Of a stretch of DNA of 64,000 nt, positions 22,700-37,624 are shown in pieces. Location of the stretch: contig NC_134460.1 of the NCBI RefSeq assembly GCF_047948215.1, forward strand, positions 125,563,324-125,627,323. The letters are read 5' to 3'. Under the pieces are notes generated by a model that worked only from the letters and a program-made list of their open reading frames with translations, did not search any database and was not told the origin of the DNA. Every line of letters begins with the position of its first letter. Positions within the stretch are counted from its first letter, which is position 1. The DNA is from Lycorma delicatula. Lineage: Eukaryota > Arthropoda > Insecta > Hemiptera > Fulgoridae. The position numbers were made by a program, and so were the translations under genes.

Positions 22700-24228
22700 T
22701 CTTCTTTGTAGTGGATTGTGAAATTTCTGACGTCAACTCAATTATTGTTGTTGAAACACATTAGGGTATAAACTTGAAACTATATAATAAAGGTTTATAG
22801 ATCTTATAACAGTAATGTTAGATGCTTTCTGGATAGTCTAGATAGTGTTCAAAATTGTATTCCAAACTATATAAGTCTGATAGATATTAATTTGTTGTTT
22901 GAAAAGAAAGTCGATGTTATTATTATTATTGCTTTACACCATCTATATTAACATTAAACAGTAAAAGTTTTAATCATATATTATTGATTTTATAACGGTA
23001 ACTAAATCAACAAAAACTTGCACATACTTTAATATAACCGGGGGAAAACAACGAAGTTAAGATAAATAAAATAAATTTTGAGGTTTTGATTGATTACTTA
23101 AAACATAAAAATAGGAATCAATACATATTGATAATGAATTAAATGTTGATTATTTGGAAAAGTGGGGATTATTTCTAAATTACGTTACAAAGGGCTATTC
23201 TCGAGTAAAAAAATACTTCACAGAAAAAAGACCTTTAATGACCATGAATTGTTGTAGGTTTAATAAATTCTAACATTCTACTTGATAAAATACGTAAAAT
23301 TAAAGAACCAACCTTTTAATATAAAACTAAATCACAATTTCTGAAAAGTATGGAAATATTTTAAATAAAGTAATTAATTCTGCTAAAGTTTATTATTAAT
23401 ATAAAATAAGATTAATGTGGATCTAACCAAACTACGAAAATATATTAATGAAGTTCAGGAAATTAACGATTTGTTAATGTAGGTGAGAAAAATGCTCAAA
23501 ACATTCCATACTACGATGTTCCGTAAAATGAGCTTTGTTAAAGCAAACCATTATGTTAATTCTTCTTTTAATCTTGTATGATAAATGGATGTTAAACAAA
23601 TTATGTTTTTTTCTTTTTTAAATTCGAGTCGGAAGTGAATAATAGTACTAACATAAAAAAAAGTTCTCTCTAATTTCTGTCTTGAATTTATCATTAATAA
23701 ATATTTTGAAAGAGAAAATCTCCTTACCATTTTAAAGCACTAAAAGTTAACCTCTTTTTAAAACAGATGATTGTAGCACAGTGGGTTATTATCGATCGAT
23801 TAGGTTAATTAGCCTCTAATATAATACAGAATTTAATTGTAATTCGGCTTTTTAAATATATAAGCAATTATAATATTATTGATGAAAAATAAATTCGAAA
23901 TTTAAGAATAAATAAATAAAAGCTTTAAGGATATACTAATATCATTTATTAATACTCTTTCGCAGCAATTGAATAATAGCCTTAAAAATAAAAACCTGAA
24001 TAAAACCCATTATTTATTTTTTTTTTACTTATCAAAAGCTTTCGACACGGTGCCACACAAAAAGTATTTGAGAGATAGATGCGCATAGGATTAGGGAGTT
24101 AGCTTTGAATTTGATTAGAAATTACCAGCTACATTACTGCTTACAATTCTATTTTTCCTTAACAGACGGAAAACTTAACAGCTTATGAATTTTCATAAGG
24201 CACAATAACATCACCGATCCTTTTATTA
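22700..24228 (+). pseudogene. LINE ORF2 relic, endonuclease to RT palm (5' half)
   Basis: Near 22825-22900 the reading CFLDSLDSVQNCIPNYIS then LIDIN resembles an apurinic-type endonuclease of an AT-rich LINE. FNHI at ~22970 recalls its SxxDHIF site. From 23070 come IDYLKHKNRNQ and NVDYLEKWG-like stretches of the linker to RT. At 23936-24088 a clean 51-codon open stretch includes INTLSQQLNNSLKNKNLNK and LSKAFDTVPHKKYL (from 24029), the diagnostic RT palm motif with its first catalytic Asp. Stops and frameshifts follow to the MITE border. The original enzyme nicked target DNA and reverse-transcribed LINE RNA. The endonuclease part is less certain than the RT part. Confidence 0.65.
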
Positions 24229-24941
24229 CACAGAAGTCCCTCGAAGAAAGAGAGAAACTTTCAGGACATGTTCTACTGGTGAAAATAATGAAAAAATTTC
24301 ATATAAACATGAGATATCTGAGGTAAAACACAAAATTCTGTGTCGAAAATCAAGTTTTTTTAGTTTTATAGTACAATAGCTTAGCTAAATAATTAATAAA
24401 TGCGGAAGATTTAGTAAAAAAACTTGTAGAGAATTTAACTCAGAGAAAATTAATAAAATTAAATAAAAATTTTAAAAAAGTAAAGTTTTTATTTACTTTG
24501 TAAATAAAAACTTTTAAAAATCGTTGTTTTATTGAAAGAAAACAGACGGAAAATCGTATTATTATTTTTATACTTAATAAACATTATTTTTAAACATTCT
24601 CTGCTACTGAACTGCAAATGTAAAAAAGCTAATTTATCGACACCGAATTTTGTGTTTTACGTCGGATGTCTTAAAAACTACCGGAGTTACACTTCTGGGA
24701 CCGGTTTTATCCAATTTCCCAGCTCATATTACATAAGATTATAGAGTAAATTATTACTTTACTTCATAATCTGGGTCCCAAAAATTAGAGTAGGGCTTCT
24801 TTTTATAAAAAAAAAGCTGATATCTGGGCGAAATCTTCGAAAAAATATGTTTCCAGACTTATGTTTTTATGTACCTTTTTTATTATTTTCACCAGTGGAA
24901 TATGTCCTGAAAGTTTCTCCGTTTCTTCACGGAACACTCTG
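24229..24941. mobile_element. 713-bp MITE with ~60-bp terminal inverted repeats and TA target duplication
   Basis: The left end, from 24229 (CACAGAAGTCCC...), and the right end, to 24941 (reverse complement CAGAGTGTTCC...), share a long inverted repeat. Its best block is GAGAAACTTTCAGGACAT followed by T(C/A)CACTGGTGAAAATAAT-like sequence. TA flanks both sides (24227-24228 and 24942-24943), as for Tc1/mariner transposition. The interior has no transposase, so it is non-autonomous. The outermost CAG.GTGTTCC resembles the right end of the mariner-like element at 47145-48410. Confidence 0.8.
24482..24514. repeat. Internal 15-bp perfect hairpin of the MITE
   Basis: AAAGTTTTTATTTAC (24482-24496) and GTAAATAAAAACTTT (24500-24514) are exact reverse complements around a TTT loop. 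Confidence 0.85.
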
Positions 24942-24943
24942 TA

Positions 24944-25790
24944 TATTAAATTAATAATTTACTAAAATTATTATCAAAAAATGGTAATATAATTTTCTTT
25001 GTTGATATTGCAGCCATTCTTTTTATACAGTAATTGGAAGATGATAATATTTTCTGGGACTGAACATGATATTTATCTGATTAAAAAACGGCTAGATATT
25101 AATATACTAGATTTAAATATTAATAAAACAGAAAAGTACTGTTCTCAGTTTGTGTAATGTCGGCCTAATACAAATCTTAAATTCAGATTTTTTTTTTAGA
25201 GGAGGAATTGGAACCGCCCCGAGCAAATTAGGAAAGTAGATTGTATCTGAGTATAATTGTAGATAAATATCTCAAATAAAGGGTTCTGTATTTAAAATTC
25301 CTTTGAAAAGAATTAAAATATAAGATATATTTTATTCATTTTTCTGTATTAAAAGAATATTAACGTGAAAATTTAAAAAGGCATCTTTTGCTTTAGTTCA
25401 CTAAATTAATGCAATATAGATTAGTTATCTGAGGAGTGCTTTTGATTATCGTATGAAAAACTTATTTCCGATTCAAAAATTAATTATTAAAATTGTTTTA
25501 ATAATATTATCTTAAGAATATAATCGAGTTCTTTGTTATTTATAGAATTTAATCCTCCGGTCACGAGGTAATTTATGTATTGAAAAAATTGCAATTAATA
25601 AATAAATAAATACCTTCAGAAATATAGAAATAGATTTAAACAAACAAGTATACATTTTTTGACATGATAACATAAATAGGTTTTTATATCTACTTTACAG
25701 ATTTTATTGTTACCAGTAGACATTTTATGTTAATTGTAAATTGATATTAATCAATTTATTGTGGTTCCAATTTTTATTACTGTTATCCTG
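24944..25790 (+). pseudogene. LINE ORF2 relic, RT catalytic to C-terminal region (3' half)
   Basis: This continues the LINE after the MITE. NGNIIFFVDIAAILF (24980-25024) corresponds to the FADDTA catalytic box; the catalytic second Asp has become Ile, so activity is lost. HDIYLIKKRLDIN-like text (~25069-25100), then LSIIVDKYLK (~25247-25280, the YLGxxxD box), then QYRLVI, and FDYRMKNLFPIQKLIIKIVL (25440-25505, thumb) follow in order. GNLCIEKIAINK comes near 25570-25605. Stops interrupt repeatedly. The clade is unresolved (Jockey/CR1-like). Confidence 0.75.
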
Positions 25791-25929
25791 TTATCCAAAT
25801 TTTCCTGTTATTTATAAAAATTTGGTTGCCAGTGAAATTACAAACTGGATTTTTCTCTTTAGATTTTATTGAGTAGCTCAAGTTTATTGAGTAGCTATTT
25901 TGTTCTTTTCTTTATTTGTTTGTTTTGTT

Positions 25930-26500
25930 ACTTCGTTGTACGAAGTAAAGGAAGTATTGTGATCGCAAAAAATTTATGTTTTCAGATTTCAACGGGTATA
26001 TCCATTTTGACTATCCCTGAATTCATTTTGACTAGTTTCGTCGTGACGTCTATACGTACGTACGTACATACGTGATTTTTAAAATTTTTAATTTAGGACT
26101 GTTGTAACGTGTAGTTGAGCATCTCTCCTTTTCATTGCAATCGACTGGACAAAAAGTGCCCAAATAAGCCCAAAATAAAAAAAATTGGTTTATTGACTTG
26201 CAGTAATAAGCCCTCATTGAGAGCTTTTCAACGACATATCTATCATAAGTGGTACGGTTCGAATCAGACTTCACCTCCTTTTTTTTAACTTTTTTTTTTA
26301 ATTTAAATATATTGTTTTATTAATTTATTAACATCTGATTATTAAAAAAAATAACAATAAAAAATAAATATGAAAATATCAGTAGTTATTAATGAAATAA
26401 AATGTTATGTACTTTTCATTTTAAATAAATGTGAAATGTAATTTAATAGGCGTAAAAGGAAGTCGTGTAGTGTCCACTTCAGATTTTTTTCTTATCCATA
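25930..26500 (+). repeat. Dispersed repeat family R, copy 1
   Basis: The copy starts at a small terminal hairpin (ACTTCG/CGAAGT, 25930-25946) and ends near GTGTCCACTTCAGATTTTTT. It is homologous to 59966-60580 (+) and, in reverse, to 62330-62660. Shared blocks include TTTAGGACTGTTGTAAC, TTGCAATCGACTGGAC and TAATAAGCCCTCATTGAGAG. A TACG-tetranucleotide patch lies at 26052-26072. The ORFs across it (25869-26075, 26050-26274) are incidental. Element class unknown. Confidence 0.7.
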
Positions 26501-27646
26501 GAATAAATAAAAAAAGTTAACGTAAAAAAAATACTTCATTTTTTTATACGAGTAAACATAATACCTTAAATGAGATACGGTCAATTTTCCTTTATTTCTT
26601 CACTGGTGATTCGTGACCTCAGTTTGTAAAAGACGCTGTACAAATAGCATAGAAGATAAGAAATAGGTATAACATTTTTACGGAATAATCTTTTTATTAT
26701 ACTTCTTTTACCCTCTTTCCTCTTATCTTTTGTAAACCATAACAAAATAAAACTTTAAGTTTACTTTAGAGTTTCTTTCTCTCGGCTTTTTTTCTAGAAT
26801 GTCCAGTTTTGTAAGTATAAGAATCCACAGCCACCATGAATCCACTGTTTTGTAAATGGAAATATATATATATATACACACATACATATAGGCAGCACAC
26901 ACACATTTACGCTTACTGTGTTGATTTAGAGAAATATTCAAAGTATCAGTGGTACAGAAGAACGAAGCACTTTTGCCTACTTTTACGTTTTGCTGTGCTT
27001 TAAAATATGAAAATAAAATTACATTTGTGTACAGAGACCTTTCTGGCCTTATTGCATTTTCTAATATAAACATATCTATTTGAACTTGTTTACTCATAAA
27101 AGAATTCTCTCATTTTATAAGTATTTCATTTAACTATAACCTTAAACAACATTAACTCATTTTAAAAATCATTATTTAAGTTGAATATTTGTTATGGTAA
27201 TGCTGGAATTAATTAATAGAATAAGGTGTAATCCACCAAATTTGAAACGACTGTAGATGTAGTCCTACATTTTATGACAAGGCACAAACGAGATATTAAT
27301 TATAAAGCATCTGATATAAAAGGGTTAAACAGTTTTTAAATCAGATTTTGAAAAGTTTTATATAATATTTATTTATTTGTGCACATACACACTGTTCAGT
27401 GTGTAACCATGCGTATTTGACCGGTGTTAAAAGCAGTATCAAAATTGTTTGCTATACCAAAGGTTTTGTATTGGATTCCCGGTTAAGTGAAGAAAATTTA
27501 TAACTAGTTTAACCTGACTTAGTGGCTTGAACTTAGCAATTGAATCGATGTAAAATTAAAATAAATCATTCTTCTTCGGTTTTTTAATAGATAAGTTAAA
27601 ATAACGAATCTGTAAATATATTGTAAATATATATATATGTGTGTGT

Positions 27647-27708
<62 letters not shown>

Positions 27709-28558
27709 GTAAACTGTACAACAGAAAAATTTTAGTTTCTAATTTTGAGAATTTATTGAATTGTTGCCTATAAAGAAATTAGGCTGTTTTAATTAACAAA
27801 CATTCCTAATTGATTCAGTTTCTTTAAAGGTTAGTAAAAGTGATTCTCTTTTATTCATTTTACAACATTTTTTTCATTAATATTTGACTGAAACTGATAT
27901 ATAGATTTAAAATTTTTTTATGAAGTCTTTCATTTCTGTTCTTGTATTCGTTTCACCTATTTTTTTAAATATATTGTTAGGATTTTATAAAATCTTTTCA
28001 AGTGTTCAGAACTTTATATTTATAACTAGCTTAAGAAGAAAAGATACTACTTTTGATAAAATATTAATATATTTTATATTTATACGGGATAATACTGTTA
28101 CACTGCTCATAATTTATTTCCTATAAATAATTTTTTTTTTTAATTATTGAAAAAATCTAATTTTTACAGTTTAAAGCACTTTTTACGTTGGACTGCAATT
28201 TAGAGATATTGATCGGCTAGAGTTAATGTATGTCAACGTCGATGTATGGTTTGTTAACGTAAATAAACAATTTAAAAAATACTGTGAGAGCGCACACGCA
28301 CACACACACTCACACACTGTCTCACTCACGCTCTCAATCTTACTCTATTCTAGGGTGTCATGGGGAAATACTTCATCATCCATGAGAAAACTTCAATTTT
28401 TTATCTAGCACGAAAGTTATGTGCACCTGTTATGAAAAGCATGTATTTGTGCATAAAAAGTTTCGAATTACCGTTTTCTTTGTTTTTAATATTATTTTTA
28501 TAAAAAAAAGTGACAACTTTACTTAAATTTATTTATATATTTAATTTTATTTACAGCT
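26501..28558. other. No gene seen; AT-rich with microsatellites
   Basis: No supportable gene. The 124-codon minus-strand ORF at 26723-27097 contains a microsatellite-encoded YIYIYI run and no family motif. A (TG)n run lies at 27638-27706 and a CA-rich run near 28289-28320. Confidence 0.6.
27638..27706. repeat. (TG)n microsatellite
   Basis: About 34 near-perfect TG units follow a short TA run. Confidence 0.95.
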
Positions 28559-28559
28559 G

Positions 28560-28668
28560 CCGATGGATGATAATAAATTTTTATAGCATTATGCCATGCA
28601 TGACTGGAACTCAAACCCAGAACCTTCGAATGAAAGGCAGAGGCGCTACCACTCCGCCCCGAAAATCG
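28560..28668 (-). mobile_element. tRNA-derived SINE, family B
   Basis: On the minus strand the head GGCGGAGTGGTAGCGCCTCT supplies an A-box-like segment and GGGTTTGAGTTCC a B-box (RNA polymerase III internal promoter). GTCATGCATGGC and TAAAAATTTATTATCATCC follow, the latter shared with the copy at 35221. The tail is short. Confidence 0.7.
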
Positions 28669-28874
28669 GCAGTAATAACTGAAAATTTTTATTTAAAATA
28701 TTTTCAAAATAAATAAAATATTAATATTAAATATAAAAAATATTTTTTAAATATTTTCAATATTTAAAAAAAAAAATTAATTTACACATTGAAAATAATT
28801 TTTGGAAATATTTATTGAAAATTGAATCATACAGCTTTATAATTTTAAAATAAAAAAATTACAAAAAGTAATAA

Positions 28875-29110
28875 TCCAATGGCGTAATCATAAAATCAGC
28901 TGATTTTCGAAGTCGAGAGTTTTTAGTTTCGAGTCCTTGTAAAGGCATTTGCTTTTATATGGATTTGAATGCTAGATTGAGAATACCGGTGTTCTTTGGT
29001 GGTTGGGTTTCAATTAACACACGACTCAAAAGTGGTCAACCTGATTCTGTTTCAGACTATATGTTTACCAGCATATTTACCCTTACATTGCATTACATCT
29101 GCAGCTATGT
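28875..29110 (+). mobile_element. SINE, family A (diverged copy)
   Basis: It shares AAATCAGCTGATTT, GTTTCGAGTCCTTGTAAAGG (B-box region), ACCGGTGTTCTTTGGTGGTT and GGGTTTCAATTAAC with the minus-strand copies at 44456 and 61801. The tRNA-like head is poorly preserved and the tail has drifted. Confidence 0.7.
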
Positions 29111-29155
29111 CAGGCCAGGCAAGCCACTAGCGGTAATTGCATTTGCCTCTACACA

Positions 29156-29164
29156 CACATAAAT

Positions 29165-29195
<31 letters not shown>

Positions 29196-29214
29196 CACAC
29201 ACACACATACAGAC
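29156..29214. repeat. (CA)n(TA)n(CA)n microsatellite
   Basis: CA, TA and CA dinucleotide runs in succession, just downstream of the family A SINE. Confidence 0.9.
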
Positions 29215-29384
29215 AAAAAAAACAAACAGACTGACTCAGCAATAACTCGAAAACTGATTGGAGAAAAGAAAAAACAAAAAATAAATGAAAATACACTTGT
29301 GAAAAAAAATTTTAAATATGAAATTTGAAAATATCAAAATATTCATTTTTGTAAATTACTGATTAATTCAGTCAATTTTTTGTT

Positions 29385-31876
29385 CAGAAAATTCGCTCTA
29401 ATCCAGACTTGATGGTATCGCACTTAGTCCGTATTAGTGAAAGTCCGAATTACCCGGAGTACATTAAACGCATCGACGGGTGTTTTGTTTATGGTTTCAA
29501 TGTTCGAATAACTGATGAAATCCTTCCCAATTTTGTATAAGTAACACTAAATGGCATGGAATTAGTGAATTTAGCTACTAAAATTACTGAAGTTAATTAA
29601 AACCTTTTATTTATGTAATTAGTATACGTATAAAGTTGAGGCTTGTGGATCTTCAATTGAATAACCCAAATCACAAAGAACATTAAACTTAGTAAATATA
29701 AAACAAAAAATTCACACAGTACATCCTATACACAATATGTATTACAGTAAAATATCAATTGAAAAAATCACGAATATTTTTCTGTTTTAAATTTGAAAAG
29801 CGCTATCGGGCTGTGCGATCTTGTAAACACTTTAACGTTAAACGTTCGTTAGACGACATGTCTTCTTGTCGTTTCAAATAAGTAATTAATCGCTCCAAGA
29901 TTTCCATAGATTGAGAATGATTTGGGCAAGTTACGTCTTCTACAATTACATCGTCTGAGCTGTCGTTTTGACTAACTTGCGAGGATAACGCCGAACAAGA
30001 CATCACAATCTCATTTCGTTCAAGATCTCATTCCCAATGTTATTATCTTATGTTACCCACAGACCGATGCCTTCAACATTTACTGTTGAACAACCTTGCA
30101 ATTTCTGAAATAAGTGAACAAAATTTTCGTCAGTGCGTGTCAGTTTAATTAGACCCAATGAGTGGTTCTTCCACTGGGACATCTGGCCAAATATTTTTCC
30201 AGCTTATGATTAGAGTTGGTTTGGTAATTTCATCTCAAGCTGCGGTACAAAAATAAATCGTTGTTTTTAAATTGATTGTTTTCAGAGTTTTTGTAAGATT
30301 ATTTGTTCTTTAGCGGCAGGACTAACTTAGTGATAGTTCAAATAATCGCTTCTTGTTCAAGAATGTACCTTCTTGTTGTTCAAACACTGAAGTTATCAAT
30401 TTCTTTCTATATCGCCTCTTCAAAGCTTCTATAACTCCTTGGTCGAGAGTTGCATGAGAGCACTTACATTTGGTGATAAAAATTTTACGTAGACATTACC
30501 AGTTCTCAGCTGTTCTTCGGCTGGATGACGTGCAGCATTGTCAATGAACAAAACCGCCTTTGTTCTATTCCTTTTTTCTCTCAAATATTTGATGACTGAG
30601 GAATATTTGATGAACAAATGTGTAGCGAAATCAATTTTTAAAAATATCTGAACTCATCTAAGCTGATTTTTGAGACGTGTACTTTGGTGGAATAGCATTC
30701 ATGTTAATATTTTTTAGTGCACGCGGTCTAGCAGACTTCCCTATAACTAACAATGGCAGTTTAGTCCTCCCGATGCGTTATTGCATTGCGCAAATGTGAA
30801 TCCTTCTTTGCTAGATTTATGGCCTTTGCTGGAGATTTAAATCTTGAAACCATTGTTTTTTTCGGTAGCCTTCTAAAAAATATACCAGTCTCGTCCGCAT
30901 TAAATATTTGATTAGAAATTAATTTTTTTCAGCAATTATCTTTTCTTCAGTAATTAATTTAACAAATTTTTGTTTAACTTTTCACCAGCTACATTTTCAC
31001 TAGAAAGACTTTCGCCACAAATCTTTAATAGTCGTATATCAAATCATTTTTTCCACCTTGCTAACCAACCATCACTAGCGGTAAATGACGGTTGACCTCC
31101 TAATTTTTTATTGAGAATTAAAGCTTTTGATTGCAGTAACGGCTCCCGAGATTGGAACCCCGTTTTCACGTTCCTGACAAAACTACATATAAAAAGCTTC
31201 GTCCAAATGCTCATGTTTGGATTTTTTTTTATTGTAGCTCTACTTCCCAAAGAATCTTTACCAACCATTCTCGCACAAGAGTTTACAATGGTCTCTCGAT
31301 TTTTTTCCAATCGGAAACTGTTTGCTTCGAGAAAAACTCGTAATTCGAGGGCTATGTTTTTTAAACTTTGCCCTTTGTCAATACGGTTAAGCGCATGCAT
31401 TTTTTCTTGCATAGAAACTGTTATACTTTTTCTTTTTGTCACCATTTTTCGTTTCAGAAACATAAAACACGCATGTACGCAAGAATACCGATACAAATGA
31501 ACAAACAAACAAAACCGCGATACGAATTCAACTGTACTGTATATACTATAATGTATATGTAATGAAACTACGACTACGAACGATCACATTCGACTGAGAT
31601 CTAAAATTGTTGAAAATCAGTGCACGAGTAAATAAATGTGAAATGTTTATTTTGGCTAATGTCTCACATCAGTCAATACAGAGTAGCATATTTTACCACA
31701 GTAATGTCACGTAGGCCTAATCGTTAAAAAAATGTAATTAGTCATGTTATTGGTGCCTTAAAAAGTTTACTCTCTTTTTCTTTCAGATGTGTGTTTTCAG
31801 AAACCTTTTTACGACTCGTAAAGATCGGTCCAGATTATCCCAGAGGTCACCGAGGGCCGATTAGCGCGCTTTACTG
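29385..31876 (-). mobile_element. Tigger/pogo-like DNA transposon, nearly full length, decayed
   Basis: The transposase relic at 29803-31445 is bracketed by terminal inverted repeats. The right end in reverse complement begins CAGTAAAGCGCGCTAATC (ending 31876). The left end begins CAGAAAATTCGCTCTAATC (29385). They match at 15 of 18 aligned positions with one gap. The right flank has the expected TA; on the left it has become TT. The ~2.49-kb length and CAGT-type ends fit Tigger/pogo. GATTA-rich subterminal pieces (TCCGAATTACCCGG at ~29446, CCAGATTATCCCAG at ~31829) also recur inside both ends. Confidence 0.8.
29803..31445 (-). pseudogene. Broken Tigger/jerky-like transposase (CENP-B HTH + DDE_1)
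   Basis: The start ATG (31443-31445, minus) gives MVTKRKSITVSMQEKMHAL, then a Pipsqueak-type helix-turn-helix (RIDKGQSLKNIALEL). FTASDGWLARWKK (to ~31044) is the CENP-B-type DNA-binding segment. Further along are ADETGIFF/LPKK-like text (~30850-30910, first catalytic Asp region), SNASG-like text (~30790), and AVLFIDNAARHP with VKFLSPNVSALMQ (30430-30555, second Asp region, LDNAPxHP in the family). The C-terminus, SMEILERLITYLKRQED, ends at a TAG at 29803-29805. Several stops and frameshifts separate the parts. Active relatives cut and paste at TA sites; some are domesticated as host proteins, but this copy is dead. Confidence 0.8.
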
Positions 31877-35214
<3,338 letters not shown>

Positions 35215-35220
35215 TAAATG

Positions 35221-35400
35221 CCGATCTGCGTGGCGTAGTGGTAGCGTCTCTGCCTTTCAACTGGGCTCGAGTTTCAGTCAGGCATGGTTTTTTTTTTAGT
35301 ACGTAATAAAAATTTATTATCGTCTAAAATAAATTATTTTCATTATCATCCATTCCTGGCTGATATAAAATGCCAGCCAGAATAAAGCGGAATACAAAGA
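35221..35400 (+). mobile_element. tRNA-derived SINE, family B
   Basis: The head TGGCGTAGTGGTAGCGTCTC is A-box-like and GGCTCGAGTTTCAGTC is a degenerate B-box. AGGCATGG, a T run and ATAAAAATTTATTATCGTC follow, as in the copy at 28560-28668. The downstream boundary is approximate. Confidence 0.75.
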
Positions 35401-35734
35401 GGAAATTACTGCTGGGTTTTCTCTCATTTAAATCGATTATAAATATTCAGCACATCTATTCATTTTTCCGAGGAAAAATTGTAGATATGAAATTGTGTAA
35501 AAATATAAAAATAGATTAGACTTTTTGAAAGGTTTGCTTTTATTTATAATCTTTAAATTACTGAATTTTAAATCAGCCAAATTTTTTTAGTAATTATGTA
35601 CCTAAATCGACTGAGAGAGGTACTATAATTTTAAACTGCGCCTTGTAATATATTTTTGAAAATAAAAATTAATATTTTTTTTTTATATGATTAAAAGTAT
35701 TAAGAAATAATACAGAGACTGTAGCCTATTTTGA

Positions 35735-35830
35735 GGGATGTAGATTTGGCATTTTTCACACGCTACAAAAATTGTCATTCATCTCATCCTCTGAGCAATA
35801 CCTGAACGGTGGTCCCGGAGATTAAAAAAA
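35735..35830 (+). mobile_element. SINE 3' fragment linking families A and B
   Basis: It begins GGCATTTTTCACACGCTACA, a family B body phrase. It ends CTCATCCTCTGAGCAATACC then GAACGGTGGTCCCGGAG and an A run, which parallels the family A tail (ATCCTCTGA...AACGGTAGTTACCGGAGG...AAAAA). No tRNA-like head. Confidence 0.6.
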
Positions 35831-36056
35831 AAAGAAGATTTTTCTAAAATAAGTCAACATATTATAACTCGTAAACCACTCAGTCGATTTCAGAAACAAA
35901 CGGAACCTTTAGGTTATAATTTCAGTTAATAAGTCATAATAAACATATAAAATTGTATAAATGTATTTATAAGTTGTCACTTTTTTACTAAAATCTTTGT
36001 ATATAAGTAACAGAGATAAAATAGATAGAAGTTGGGTAATAAACGAAAACTTTGAG

Positions 36057-36092
<36 letters not shown>

Positions 36093-37124
36093 TGTGCAAT
36101 CATTTTCTAATCCATACCAACTAAATGTTTCATCGATATTATTACTTTTAAGTTGTATTTAGTTCGTTTTTTCTTTAAATACTTACTTTTGTCGTAAAAT
36201 ATTTCAAAAGCGTTTTAAATAAAATCAAACAAATAAAAAACCATAATACAAAGGTTAAATGAAAACTGTTTAAATAATAGAAAGCATATGAATTAAGTAA
36301 ACTAATGTTAATAAAAGAAAAGGTTAGGTAGAATCTCCTGTTATTTTAAAGCGGGAACATCACAATTGACAATGGCCATGTAACCAAACAAGCCCAGTCT
36401 TCGTAGGATAGAACTCAGATTAAACTTCGGACTTCAGATAGGGGATACTGGGTCGAAAATAGGGTAGGGGTTTGTTTGCTCAGGCAGATTGGTTGACAAG
36501 GGTAAAAACAGCATTTTGTTATCCGCTCAGTCTAGAGACTCTCATATTCTTTTTTTCCTCGGATTTAAATTTTTCTAAATTCTAGTCTACCGTAGAAAAC
36601 TTGTTAGAGTTATATGTGAAATTTTCTTGAGAGTTTAGTTTCTTTTCTTTTTTTGCTTTTGTTTTCTGAGTTTTTGTCTCTGTTTAATCAAATAAGTTGT
36701 TTAATGATTTGGTTATTTAGAATTTTATGGGAAGGACTATTTTTTTTATTTATTTCCAGTAAGTGAAAGCTGCGATAAGATTGCCCTCGGCTAGAATATA
36801 TAGATTATTATTTATCTCGAGTAGATTACAAAGTAGATCTGGCCTATATAAAAACTGATCAATAAATACAAAATTTTCAAGTTATTTCGCGAATAAACAT
36901 AAACACTTTTGACTCGGAATATTAAGATAATAGCATCTAAATTATTGATTTTATGTCAGATTTAGTATCGAATTCGTTAATTGTTTCTACAAAAAAAAAT
37001 AAAATAATAATACTTAGAATGAAATAAAAGAAACATAACTAAATACGGTATATTCGGATGGAAAAGCGTTTTATTATTATGATTTCTTATGAATATTTCC
37101 GAAGTTTTCAGATATCCCATGCGG
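35831..37124. other. No gene seen
   Basis: AT-rich DNA with a (TA)n run at 36060-36089. A higher-GC patch at 36350-36540 could be part of an unidentified repeat; I see no protein or RNA signature in it. Confidence 0.5.
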
Positions 37125-37290
37125 CTTTCTGGATTTGGGGCCCACAGGCAGCGCATCCTTTATTCGTGACATGTGAATGAGGTGTAGTCTTGTAATCGGT
37201 CATATCTGAGACGTGTGGTTAATTGAAAACCAGCTACCTAAAAACACCGGTATCCACGAGCTTGCATTCAAATCGAATAAAAGCAATATC
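37125..37290 (-). mobile_element. SINE, family A (partial)
   Basis: It shares TGTAGTCTTGTA, GACGTGTGGTTAATTGAAA, AACACCGGTATCCACGA and GCATTCAAATCG with the minus-strand family A copies. The tRNA-like head beyond 37290 is lost or replaced. Confidence 0.65.
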
Positions 37291-37607
37291 CTATATTTTT
37301 TGTGTATCATCGCATGCGTGTTTTGAATGGGTTCCAGATCACAAGGTCAACGTTAAATTTATCTGAGCCGATGAACTTTAAAAAAACTCAACAGTGAGAA
37401 AAGTTTAAGGGCGGGTTGAGCAGAGGAGTTGTTTATAGCACTGAATATTATATTATTGTCAAGATCTTAACAACTGAAAAGAACTCTAATGCAAGCTAGA
37501 ATGAGATACTACTACTGGCTGGCAAATATATTTGCTAGCCATTAATTCATAATTCTTAGTATCCTTACTACCACAGTCTAGTAACAACTTGGTGCTAAGA
37601 AAATCCC

Positions 37608-37624
37608 TGTCAGAAGATGCAGAG
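37608..37624. repeat. Left 17-bp target-site duplication of the R1-like LINE
   Basis: TGTCAGAAGATGCAGAG here and TGTCAGAAGATGCAAAG at 40081-40097 differ at one base and bracket the LINE. Confidence 0.85.

Larger units (their letters stand above)
22700..25790 (+). mobile_element. Long, heavily decayed LINE ORF2 relic interrupted by a MITE
   Basis: Fragments of endonuclease and reverse transcriptase follow one another on the plus strand in the right order. They are interrupted at 24229-24941 by an unrelated MITE. After excising the MITE, RT motifs continue on the far side, so the MITE landed in the LINE. No 5' or 3' ends or target duplication could be set; boundaries are where recognisable protein fades. 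Confidence 0.7.

Noticed and set aside
26723..27097. 124-codon minus-strand ORF
   Set aside because: Contains a microsatellite-encoded stretch and no recognisable motif; expected by chance in a 64-kb window.
28226..29328. Several ORFs of 60-68 codons around 28.2-29.3 kb
   Set aside because: They run across SINE copies and CA/TA microsatellites.
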